Source: Actinomadura rayongensis (GTDB lineage: Bacteria > Actinomycetota > Actinomycetes > Streptosporangiales > Streptosporangiaceae). From it: a DNA stretch of 64,000 nucleotides. The position numbers and the translations under genes are program-made. The notes below the pieces were generated by a model. The model was not told where the DNA came from. It was given only the letters and a program-made list of their open reading frames with translations, and did not search any database. The DNA lies in NCBI RefSeq assembly GCF_009831215.1, contig NZ_WUTW01000001.1, positions 1,693,423 through 1,757,422 of the forward strand, given 5' to 3'. Below, one piece after another: positions 53,373 through 61,037 of the stretch. How positions within the stretch are numbered: the first letter of the stretch is position 1; each line of letters opens with the position of its first letter.

Positions 53373-54439
53373 CGGTCGTGCGCGTGGGCGGGGCCGAGCC
53401 GTACGACGTCGTCATCGGCACGGACGTCCTCGGCGACCTGCCCCGGCTCGTCGGTCGGCGCGCGCGGATCGTCGCGGTCGTCCACGGCGAAGGCCTCGCG
53501 GCGCTGGCCGAGCCCGTCCGGGAGGCGCTGGAGAAGGCCGGGTACACCGCCCTGCCGATGCCCGTGCCCGACGGCGAGGCCGCCAAGGAGGCAGGGGTCC
53601 TCGCCGGGCTCTGGTCGCGGTTCGCCGCCGCCGGGATGACCCGCACCGACGTCGTCGTCGGCGTCGGCGGCGGCGCCACCACCGACCTCGCCGGGTTCGC
53701 CGCCGCGTCGTTCCTGCGCGGCGTGCGCGCGGTGCTCGTGCCGACGACGCTGCTCGGCATGGTCGACGCGGCCGTCGGCGGCAAGACCGGCATCAACATC
53801 CCCGAGGGCAAGAACCTCGTCGGCGCGTTCCATCCGCCGGCCGGCGTCCTGTGCGACCTCGCGACGCTCGCGACGATGCCGCACGAGGACTACATCAGCG
53901 GGCTCGCCGAGGTGATCAAGGCCGGGTTCATCGCGGACCCGGTGATCCTCGACCTGGTCGCCGCCGACCCGGCGGGCGCGGCCCGGCCGGACGGCCCGCA
54001 CACCCGCGAGCTGGTCGAGCGCGCCGTCCGGGTGAAGGCGGACGTGGTCGCGTCCGACCTCAAGGAGAGCGGGCTGCGCGAGATCCTCAACTACGGGCAC
54101 ACGCTCGCGCACGCCATCGAGCGCGCCGAGGACTACCGGTTCCGGCACGGGCACGCGGTCGCGGTCGGCATGGTCTACGCGGCGGAGCTGGCGGTGCTCG
54201 CGGGGCGGCTGGACCCGTCCGTCCGCGACCGGCACCGCGACGTGCTCGCGTCGGTGGGGCTGCCGACGTCCTACGCCGCCGCCGCGTGGCCCGAGCTGCG
54301 CGACGCGATGACGATCGACAAGAAGTCGCGGGGCGCGACCCTGCGGTTCGTGGTCCTGGACGCGCTCGCCGAGCCCGGCCGCCTGGAGGGCCCGGACGAG
54401 GACCTGCTGCGCACCGCCTACGAGAGGGTGGCCCGGTGA
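53369..54439 (+). CDS. aroB: 3-dehydroquinate synthase
   Basis: 356 aa. NAD-binding GVGGGATTDLAGFAAASFLRGV, then TTLLGMVDAAVGGKTGINIPEGKNLVGAFHPP, and metal ligands in EVIKAGFI, NYGHTLAHAIE and HGHAVAVGM. Coupled to aroK (ATGA) and to aroQ (GTGA). Confidence 0.97.
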   Translation: MTVVRVGGAEPYDVVIGTDVLGDLPRLVGRRARIVAVVHGEGLAALAEPVREALEKAGYTALPMPVPDGEAAKEAGVLAGLWSRFAAAGMTRTDVVVGVGGGATTDLAGFAAASFLRGVRAVLVPTTLLGMVDAAVGGKTGINIPEGKNLVGAFHPPAGVLCDLATLATMPHEDYISGLAEVIKAGFIADPVILDLVAADPAGAARPDGPHTRELVERAVRVKADVVASDLKESGLREILNYGHTLAHAIERAEDYRFRHGHAVAVGMVYAAELAVLAGRLDPSVRDRHRDVLASVGLPTSYAAAAWPELRDAMTIDKKSRGATLRFVVLDALAEPGRLEGPDEDLLRTAYERVAR

Positions 54440-54882
54440 CCGACGCCCGCCGCGTGCTCGTCCTGAACGGGCCGAACCTGCGCCGCCTCGGCGTCCGCGA
54501 GCCGGACGTCTACGGCGCCGCGACGTTCGCCGACCTGGAAGAACTCTGCCGGGACACCGCCCGGCGGCTCGACCTGCACGCCGAGGTGCGCCAGACCGAC
54601 GACGAGGCCGAACTCGTCCGGTGGATCCACGAGGCGGCCGACGAGCGGATCCCGGTCGTCCTCAACCCGGCGGCGTTCACCCACTACTCCTACGCGCTGC
54701 ACGACGCGATCGCGCAGCGCACGGCCCCGCTGGTCGAGGTCCACATCACGAACCCGGCGACGCGCGAGGAGTTCCGGCACACCTCGGTCGTGGCGTCGGT
54801 CGCGACCGGGACGATCGCGGGCTTCGGCTTCACGTCCTACGTGCTCGCGCTCCAGGCCATCGCGGCGGAACTCGCCGCCTAG
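54436..54882 (+). CDS. aroQ: type II 3-dehydroquinate dehydratase
   Basis: 148 aa. LNGPNLRRLGVREPDVYG carries the catalytic Arg/Tyr loop (the usual NLNLLG is NLRRLG here), LNPAAFTHYSYALHDAI includes the active-site His, and VHITNPATREEFRHTSVVASVATGTIAGFG closes the site. Ends the aro operon; stop codon shares CTAG with the convergent TetR gene. In many actinomycetes the M24 peptidase, efp and nusB follow directly; here about 6 kb intervene. Confidence 0.95.
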   Translation: MTDARRVLVLNGPNLRRLGVREPDVYGAATFADLEELCRDTARRLDLHAEVRQTDDEAELVRWIHEAADERIPVVLNPAAFTHYSYALHDAIAQRTAPLVEVHITNPATREEFRHTSVVASVATGTIAGFGFTSYVLALQAIAAELAA

Positions 54883-55451
54883 TCCTCCGCTGCGGCGGCC
54901 ACGAGGGTCTTCAGCTCGCCGACGACGTCGTCCAGCGGCTCGACCGTGCGGTGCGCGCGGCACAGGATCGTGGCGCCCTCGACGGACGCGACGACGAGCC
55001 GGGCGAGCCGCGCCGCCCGCCCGTCCGGGACGCCCGCGTTGCCGAGGCCGGTCGCGAGCGTGTCCTCCCAGCGGCCGAACGCGCGGGCGGCGGCCTCGGC
55101 GAGCTGCGGGGCCTCGTCGTGCGACTCGACGGTCACCGCCGCGACCGGGCAGCCCGCGCGGAACTCGCTCTTGATGAGCACCTGGCGCCACCAGCCGGTG
55201 AACGCGTCCACGGCCGCCGCCGCGTCGCCGCCCTCCACGGCCGCCTGGATGCCCGCGTTCAGGAAGTCCCCGGCATAGCGGACGGCCTCCTCGGCGAGCT
55301 GGACCTTGCCGCCGGGGAAGTGGTGGTAGATCGAGCCGCGCGGGGCGCCGCTGTGGACGATGACGTCGCGGAAGGCCGTCCCCGAGTAGCCGCGCTCGCG
55401 GAAGAGGTAGGCGGCGCTGCGCACCATGCGTTCCCGGCTGTCGGTCCCCAT
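54879..55451 (-). CDS. TetR-family regulator
   Basis: 190 aa. HTH at about residues 7-52 (ERMVRSAAYLFRERGYSGTAFRDVIVHSGAPRGSIYHHFPGGKVQLAEEAVR), then a TetR_C domain of the YxaF/LmrA type. ATG 55451 is chosen because the longer frame would run through the operator array. It is divergent from the thioesterase gene with three matching operators in between, so it probably represses both itself and the thioesterase-led transcript. Confidence 0.9.
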   Translation of the reverse strand: MGTDSRERMVRSAAYLFRERGYSGTAFRDVIVHSGAPRGSIYHHFPGGKVQLAEEAVRYAGDFLNAGIQAAVEGGDAAAAVDAFTGWWRQVLIKSEFRAGCPVAAVTVESHDEAPQLAEAAARAFGRWEDTLATGLGNAGVPDGRAARLARLVVASVEGATILCRAHRTVEPLDDVVGELKTLVAAAAED

Positions 55452-55460
55452 GGCACTGAT

Positions 55461-55476
55461 TATGACATTCGTCATA
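55461..55476. promoter_or_regulatory. TetR operator copy 1
   Basis: TATGACATTCGTCATA: arms TATGAC/GTCATA, 10 nt upstream of the TetR start. Confidence 0.8.
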
Positions 55477-55492
55477 AGCAACGCGACTTGAC

Positions 55493-55508
55493 TATGACGG
55501 ACGTCATA
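55493..55508. promoter_or_regulatory. TetR operator copy 2
   Basis: TATGACGGACGTCATA: same arms as the flanking sites, 32 bp from copy 1 (start to start) and 28 bp from copy 3. Confidence 0.8.
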
Positions 55509-55520
55509 GGAAGCCTGGTC

Positions 55521-55536
55521 TATGACGGCCGTCATA
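55521..55536. promoter_or_regulatory. TetR operator copy 3
   Basis: TATGACGGCCGTCATA, a perfect 16-bp palindrome, ending 16 nt before the thioesterase ATG and overlapping its presumed promoter/leader. Confidence 0.8.
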
Positions 55537-55552
55537 CAGAGAGGACTTCGGG

Positions 55553-55999
55553 ATGGCGGAGACGGCGGGCCTCGCGCAGCTCAGGAGCGCGCTGGAGGCC
55601 AGCGCCGAGAGCGGGACCGGGATCGGCCCCCTGCTCGGTATGACGGTCGAATCGCTCGAACCGGGCCGGACGGTCTTCGGTCTCAACACGGGCCCGCAGC
55701 ACGGCAACCCGATCGGCTCGGTCCACGGCGGCGTCCTGTCGACGCTGCTGGACTCGGCGATGAGCTGCGCCGTCCACACCGCGCTGCCCGAGGGCGCCGG
55801 GTACACGACGCTCGAACTCAAGGTGAACTTCGTCCGGCCGGCCCGGACCGACGGCGGCCCGCTCCGCTGCGAGGGCACGACGATCCACCTCGGCCGCCGC
55901 GTCGCGACCTGCGAGGGGCGCGTCACCGACGCGAACGGGAAGCTCGTCGCGCACGGGACGGCCACCTGCATGATCTTCGGTCCGAATACCGTTCAGTAG
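55553..55999 (+). CDS. PaaI-type acyl-CoA thioesterase (hotdog fold)
   Basis: 148 aa. HGNPIGSVHGGVLSTLLDSAMSCAVHTALPEGAGYTTLELKVNFVRPA is the PaaI/hotdog core, with the catalytic Asp in TLLDSAM. Hydrolyses aryl- or acyl-CoA esters. ATG with AGAGAGGA upstream. Just downstream of the TetR operator array and 34 bp ahead of an enoyl-CoA hydratase-like gene. Confidence 0.9.
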   Translation: MAETAGLAQLRSALEASAESGTGIGPLLGMTVESLEPGRTVFGLNTGPQHGNPIGSVHGGVLSTLLDSAMSCAVHTALPEGAGYTTLELKVNFVRPARTDGGPLRCEGTTIHLGRRVATCEGRVTDANGKLVAHGTATCMIFGPNTVQ

Positions 56000-56033
56000 G
56001 GTTCGGGGCAGGAACCGACGAAGGAGACCGGAG

Positions 56034-56711
56034 ATGATCGACCTCCAGCGCGACGGCGCCGTGTTCGTGCTGCGCTTCGACCACGGCGAGAACCGCTTCC
56101 ACCCCGACTTCCTCGACGCCGCGCAGGCCGCGCTGGACGAGGTCGAGAAGGCGGACGGGCCGCGCGCCCTCGTCACCGTCGGGACCGGCAAGTTCTACTC
56201 CAACGGCCTGGACCTGGAGTGGCTCGGCGCCAACCGGGACAAGTTCGAGGAGTACCTCGGCACCGTCCACGCCCTCTACGCGCGGCTGCTGGAACTGCCC
56301 GCGCCGACCGTCGCGGCCGTCAACGGGCACGCGTTCGCGGGCGGCGGGATGCTCGTCCTCGCCCACGACGCCGCCGTCATGCGCGACGACCGGGGCTACT
56401 TCTGCCTGCCCGAGGTCGACCTCGGCATGAGCTTCACCCCCGGGATGAACGCGCTGATCCAGGCGCGGCTGGCCCCGGCGACCGCGCACGAGGCGATGAT
56501 CACCGGCCGCCGGTACACCGCCGGGCAGGCGCTGGACGCGGGGATCGTCGGGCGCACCGCCGCCGAGGCCGACGTCCTGCCCGCCGCCGTCGAACTCGCC
56601 GCGTCGCTGGCCGGCAAGGACGGCTCGGTCGTCGCCACGATCCGCAAGGACCTCTACCGGGGCGCCCTCGCGGCCCTGCACGGCCCGGCGCTGCCCCCGG
56701 CCGCCGAGTAG
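56034..56711 (+). CDS. enoyl-CoA hydratase/isomerase family protein
   Basis: 225 aa, crotonase fold. LVTVGTGKFYSNGLDLEWL and VAAVNGHAFAGGGMLVLAHDAAVMRDDRGYFCLPEVDLGM are the oxyanion-hole segments. It is shorter than typical hydratases (about 260 aa) and resembles the actinobacterial/plant Delta3-Delta2 enoyl-CoA isomerase-like group. ATG with AAGGAGA upstream. Probably co-transcribed with the thioesterase and the LLM oxidoreductase. Confidence 0.88.
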   Translation: MIDLQRDGAVFVLRFDHGENRFHPDFLDAAQAALDEVEKADGPRALVTVGTGKFYSNGLDLEWLGANRDKFEEYLGTVHALYARLLELPAPTVAAVNGHAFAGGGMLVLAHDAAVMRDDRGYFCLPEVDLGMSFTPGMNALIQARLAPATAHEAMITGRRYTAGQALDAGIVGRTAAEADVLPAAVELAASLAGKDGSVVATIRKDLYRGALAALHGPALPPAAE

Positions 56712-56757
56712 GCGTACGTTTCCACAGAACCGAGTTCGGTCGACGAAGGGATGCCGG

Positions 56758-57804
56758 ATGCGCATCGGGATGGCACTCAACTACGCGGGCGGCTTCAAGG
56801 AGACCGTCGACGAGCTGGCCGAGTACGAGAAGGCCGGGCTCGACATCGTCTACGTCGCCGAGGCGTACAGCTTCGACGCGGTGAGCCAGCTCGGCTACAT
56901 CGCCGCGAAGACCGAGCGGCTGGAGATCGCGTCCGGCATCCTCCAGATCTACTCCCGGACGCCCACCCTGCTCGCCATGACGGCGGCGGGCCTGGACTAC
57001 GTCTCGGGCGGACGGTTCACGCTCGGCATCGGCGCGTCCGGCCCGCAGGTCATTGAGGGCTTCCACGGCGTCCCGTACACCGCGCCGCTCGCCCGCACCC
57101 GCGAGATCATCGACATCTGCCGCAAGGTGTGGCGGCGTGAGCGCCTCCAGCACGAGGGCACCTACTACAACATCCCGCTGCCCGCCGGGCAGGGCACCGG
57201 CCTCGGCAAGCCGCTGAAGCTCATCAACCACCCCGTCCGCGCCGACATCCCGGTGCTCGTCGCCGCGATCGGCCCGAAGAACGTCGAGCTGACCGCCGAG
57301 ATCGCCAACGGCTGGGAGCCGATCTTCTACCTGCCGGAGAAGGCGGGCGAGGTGTGGGGCGAGGCGCTGGCGGCCGGCAAGGCGCGGCGCGACCCGGCGC
57401 TCGGCGAACTGGACGTCGTCGGCCAGGCGGCCCTGGCGATCGGCGACGACGTCACCGACTACCTGGAGTTCGGCCGTCCGATGGCCGCGCTCTACATCGG
57501 CGGCATGGGCGCCAAGGGCAAGAACTTCTACAACAACCTCTGCCGCCGCTACGGCTGGGAGAAGGAGGCCGAGGAGATCCAGGACCTCTACCTCGCCGGC
57601 AAGAAGGACGAGGCGGCGGCCAAGGTCCCCTACGAGCTGCTGGAGAAGATGTCGCTCATCGGGCCGGAGGGGCACGTCCGCGAGCGCCTCGCCGCGATGA
57701 AGGAGTCCGGCGTGACGACGCTCAACGTCACCCCCGTCGCCGGGGACCACAAGGGCCGCCTCGCGCTCATCGAGAAGGTCAAGGAGATGGCCGCCGACCT
57801 TTGA
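56758..57804 (+). CDS. F420-dependent LLM-class oxidoreductase
   Basis: 348 aa. MRIGMALNYAGGFKETVDELAEYEKAGLDIVYVAEAYSFDAVSQLGYIAAKTERLEIASGILQIYSRTP... followed by SGGRFTLGIGASGPQVIEGFHGV is the F420-type luciferase-like fold seen in mycobacterial and actinomycete enzymes. ATG at 56758, 46 bp after the enoyl-CoA hydratase-like gene. The substrate is unknown; the neighbours suggest an acyl-CoA related pathway. Confidence 0.9.
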   Translation: MRIGMALNYAGGFKETVDELAEYEKAGLDIVYVAEAYSFDAVSQLGYIAAKTERLEIASGILQIYSRTPTLLAMTAAGLDYVSGGRFTLGIGASGPQVIEGFHGVPYTAPLARTREIIDICRKVWRRERLQHEGTYYNIPLPAGQGTGLGKPLKLINHPVRADIPVLVAAIGPKNVELTAEIANGWEPIFYLPEKAGEVWGEALAAGKARRDPALGELDVVGQAALAIGDDVTDYLEFGRPMAALYIGGMGAKGKNFYNNLCRRYGWEKEAEEIQDLYLAGKKDEAAAKVPYELLEKMSLIGPEGHVRERLAAMKESGVTTLNVTPVAGDHKGRLALIEKVKEMAADL

Positions 57805-57891
57805 CCCGGCCTGTTCCGTAGTTCACATACGTCCGAATCCTTCTGTGGGACGATCCGGTCGCCCGGTGATCGGTGACGACGGAAGGGCCCG

Positions 57892-60177
57892 ATGGGTTTC
57901 GGCTGGGACGCGCTCGGCGCGGTCGCCGGAGTGGTGGCGGCCGTGCCCGTCGTCGGGGTGGGGCTGCGCGGCGTCCTGCGGCGCCCGGCCCGCCTGCCGC
58001 CGCCCGACCCCGGACCCGAGCGTCCCGGCGGGACGTCGGTCGCGCCGCCCACCGGAGCGCTGCCGCGCCGCCTGCTCGGGCGCGCCGCCGAGCGGCGGGC
58101 CCTGCGCCGCCGGGGCGGCGCGGTGATCGTCCTCGCCGGGCTGGGCGGCCAGGGCAAGACCACGCTGGCCGCCGACCTCGCCGAACGGTGGCGGCGCGGG
58201 CGGCGGCGCGACGTCTGGTGGGTGTCGGCCGCCGACGAGACGACGCTGCGGGCGGGCCTGGTCACGGTGGCGCGGCGGCTCGGCGCGTCCCCGGCGACCG
58301 AACGCGCGCTCGCGGGCGGCGCCCCGGACGCCCCGGACCTGCTCTGGGCGCTGCTCGACCGCGCGCCCCGGCGCTGGCTGCTCGTCTTCGACAACGCCGA
58401 CGTCCCGTCCCTGCTCGCGGCCCGGCCGGGCGCCGCGCCGGGCGACGGCACCGGGCTGCCGCGCGCGTCGCGGCGCGGCCTGACCGTCGTGACGACCCGC
58501 GACGACAGCGCGGAGACCTGGGGCCGGCACGCCCGCGTCCTGCGGATCGGGCCCCTGGACGAGGACGACGCCGTCCGGCTGCTGCGCGACCTCGCGCCGC
58601 GCGCCGGGTCCGACGACGAGGCGCGCGCCCTGGCCCGCCGTCTCGGCCGCCTTCCGCTGGCGCTCCAGCTCGCGGGCCGCTACCTCGGGTCGCCCGCCCC
58701 GCGCTGGAGCACGTTCGCCGCCTACCGCCGCGCGCTGGACGACGGCGCGGGCCTCACGCGGCTCTCCGGCGGCGACGATCCGCGATCGGCCGCGATGTGG
58801 ACGTGGGAGATCACCCTCGACCATCTGGCGTCGTCCGGACATCCCGAGGTCAGGCCGCTGCTGCGGATCCTCTCCTGCTGCGCCGCCGCCACCCCGGTGC
58901 CGCGCTCGGCGCTGTTCGCGGTCCGGCTGGACGTCCCGCCGGACGAGGCGGACCGTCGCGTCGAGGCAGGCGTGGAGCTGCTGCGGCGGTACGGCCTGGT
59001 CGAGGTCGGGGACGCGGCCGTCCTCGTCCATCCGCTGGTGGCCGACGCCAGCCGCGCCCATCTGCCCGGCGAGGACTGGGCCGGGACCTGGCGGGCGGCG
59101 GTCGGCCTCGTCGTGCGGACGCTGGACGGGCTCGACCCGCTGAGCCCGGCGGACTGGCCGCGCTACGTCGCGACGGAACCCCATCTGCACGCCCTCGTCG
59201 CGACGATGCCGGACGGCCTCGACGCCCCCGGCGACCTCCTGGAGATTGCGCGGGCGACGGGCGAGGCGCTTCGGCTGAGCGGCGCGGTCGCGCCGGGGGA
59301 ACGGCTCTGCGCGGCGGTCCTCGGGCGGGCGGGCGACCTCGACGAGGTCCGGTTCCGGCTGGAGCACGAGCGCGTCAGGGCGGTCGGCCTCCAGGGCCGC
59401 TGGTCGGAGGCACGGGACGCGGCCCGTGCCCTGCTCGACGACGGGGCGGGACTCCTCGGGCGCGACCATCCGGACGTCCTGGCGCTCCGGCACGACCTCG
59501 CGTGGGTGACGGCGATGCTCGGCGACTTCGCGGCGGCCGAACGGATCTTCCGCGCCGTCCTCGCGGGCCGGGAGCGTCGGCTGCCGCCCGATCACCCGGA
59601 CACGTTGCGGACCTGGAACGAGGTGGCCTGGGTGGCGGGCTGCCAGGGCCGCTGGGCCGAGGCGGAGCAGGGATACCGGGAGGTCCTGCGCGAGCGGCGC
59701 CGCGTTCTCGGCGACCGCGATCCCGAGGTCCTCATCACCGAGCACGAACTGGCCTGGACGATCGCGAACCAGGAACGGTTCGCCGAGGCGGAAGAGGCCC
59801 ACCGGGTCATCCTGGAACGCCGGCGGGAAATGCTCGGCCCCGATCATCCGCGGACGCTCGGCAGCCGCCACGAACTCGCCTGGCTCGCGCTGCGGCAGGG
59901 CCGTCCGCGCGAGGCCGAGGCCCAGTACCGCGACCTGCTCGCGGACCTGCGCCGGGTGCTCGGCGACCACCATCCCGACACGCTCGTCGCCGCCTACGAA
60001 CGGGCGCTCGCGCTGGCCGCCCGGGGACGGCGGGAGGCCCTGGCCGCGCTCGCCGACGTCGCCGCCGCCCGCGAGCGGGCCTGCGGCGCCGACCACCCGG
60101 ACACCCGCGCGACCGCGAAGGCGATCCGCGATCTACAGGACGGCCGCGACCCCGACCCGCCGCGCCACCTGAGCTGA
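57892..60177 (+). CDS. NB-ARC STAND NTPase with N-terminal membrane segment and TPR array
   Basis: 761 aa. Residues 6-29 form one hydrophobic segment (ALGAVAGVVAAVPVVGVGLRGVL). The STAND NTPase follows: Walker A GLGGQGKTT at 83-91, Walker B LLVFDNAD at 163-170, sensor VVTTRD at about 199, and GRLPLALQLAG near 249. A winged-helix region ends in VLVHPLVADASR. From about 510 to 745 come six TPR units of about 42 aa with the kinesin-light-chain-like pattern 'HPDTLxxxxELAWxxxxxGRxxEAExxYRxxL'. Such proteins act as ligand-triggered switches, in bacteria often in defence or developmental control. No effector domain is evident, so the membrane segment may be the output. GGAAGGG precedes the ATG. Confidence 0.85.
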   Translation: MGFGWDALGAVAGVVAAVPVVGVGLRGVLRRPARLPPPDPGPERPGGTSVAPPTGALPRRLLGRAAERRALRRRGGAVIVLAGLGGQGKTTLAADLAERWRRGRRRDVWWVSAADETTLRAGLVTVARRLGASPATERALAGGAPDAPDLLWALLDRAPRRWLLVFDNADVPSLLAARPGAAPGDGTGLPRASRRGLTVVTTRDDSAETWGRHARVLRIGPLDEDDAVRLLRDLAPRAGSDDEARALARRLGRLPLALQLAGRYLGSPAPRWSTFAAYRRALDDGAGLTRLSGGDDPRSAAMWTWEITLDHLASSGHPEVRPLLRILSCCAAATPVPRSALFAVRLDVPPDEADRRVEAGVELLRRYGLVEVGDAAVLVHPLVADASRAHLPGEDWAGTWRAAVGLVVRTLDGLDPLSPADWPRYVATEPHLHALVATMPDGLDAPGDLLEIARATGEALRLSGAVAPGERLCAAVLGRAGDLDEVRFRLEHERVRAVGLQGRWSEARDAARALLDDGAGLLGRDHPDVLALRHDLAWVTAMLGDFAAAERIFRAVLAGRERRLPPDHPDTLRTWNEVAWVAGCQGRWAEAEQGYREVLRERRRVLGDRDPEVLITEHELAWTIANQERFAEAEEAHRVILERRREMLGPDHPRTLGSRHELAWLALRQGRPREAEAQYRDLLADLRRVLGDHHPDTLVAAYERALALAARGRREALAALADVAAARERACGADHPDTRATAKAIRDLQDGRDPDPPRHLS

Positions 60178-60211
60178 CCGCGAGCGAACCCCCGAGCCGA
60201 TGAGGAGAACC

Positions 60212-61027
60212 ATGACCGTCGCCCCCCAGCAGCTCACCGACGCGATCACCGAACTCGGCCTGGACGGCCGGGCGGTCATGGTGCACGCCTCGCTCCGCTC
60301 GTTCGGCACGCGGGTCGAGGCGGACGCGCTCCTCGACGCGTTCCTGGCGCGCGGCTGCACCGTCCTCGTCCCGGCGTTCACCGAGCCGCAGTTCGGCGTC
60401 GCGCCGCCGCCCGGGATGCGCCCGGCGCGCAACGCCGTCGACTACGACGCGCCGTCCGGGCCCGACACCGACGCGATCTACGACGTCGCCTGCGGCGTCG
60501 TCAACGACGGAATGGGCGCGCTGCCCGCCCGCCTCGTCCGGCGCGCGGGCGCCCGACGCGGCGACCACCCCCTCAACTCGTTCGCCGCGCTCGGCCCGCG
60601 CGCCGACGACCTCGCCCGCGTTCAGACGCCCGCCGACGTCTACGCGCCGATCCGCGCCCTCGCGGACGAGGACGGCGCCGTCCTGCTGATCGGCGTCGGC
60701 CTCGACCGCATGACCGCGCTGCACCACGCCGAGGAGCGCGCGGGACGGCGGCTGCTCGTCCGCTGGGCGCGGCGCCCGGACGGCGCGGTCGGGACCGTCG
60801 AGACCGGCAGCTGCTCCGACGGGTTCCCCCGCCTCGAACCGCGGCTCGGCCCGCTCGCCCGCACGACGACGGTCGGCGCGTCCCGCTGGCGCGCGTTCCC
60901 GGTGCGCGCCGCGCTCGACGCCGCCGAGGCCGCCATGACCGACGACCCCGAGATCACCCGCTGCGCCGCCGAGGGCTGCGCGCGCTGCGCCGACGCGATC
61001 GCGGGCGGGCCGGTCGCGATGAACTAG
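60212..61027 (+). CDS. AAC(3)-family N-acetyltransferase
   Basis: 271 aa. VMVHASLRSFGTRVEADALLDAFLARGCTVLVPAFTEP, RRGDHPLNSFAALGPRADDL and DGAVLLIGVGLDRMTALHHAEERAG are the three characteristic blocks of aminoglycoside 3-N-acetyltransferases. Whether it acetylates an aminoglycoside or another amine is unknown. A C-terminal Cys cluster (CAAEGCARCADA) is an unusual addition. I chose ATG 60212 because AGGAG lies 5 nt upstream; ATG 60200 is the alternative. Its TAG stop is the start of the -10 box of the next gene. Confidence 0.88.
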   Translation: MTVAPQQLTDAITELGLDGRAVMVHASLRSFGTRVEADALLDAFLARGCTVLVPAFTEPQFGVAPPPGMRPARNAVDYDAPSGPDTDAIYDVACGVVNDGMGALPARLVRRAGARRGDHPLNSFAALGPRADDLARVQTPADVYAPIRALADEDGAVLLIGVGLDRMTALHHAEERAGRRLLVRWARRPDGAVGTVETGSCSDGFPRLEPRLGPLARTTTVGASRWRAFPVRAALDAAEAAMTDDPEITRCAAEGCARCADAIAGGPVAMN

Positions 61028-61030
61028 AGT
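61025..61030 (+). promoter_or_regulatory. putative leaderless promoter of the M24 peptidase gene
   Basis: TAGAGT, whose TAG is also the stop codon of the upstream acetyltransferase gene, ends 7 nt before the GTG at 61038. Confidence 0.55.
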
Positions 61031-61037
61031 CGCGGAC

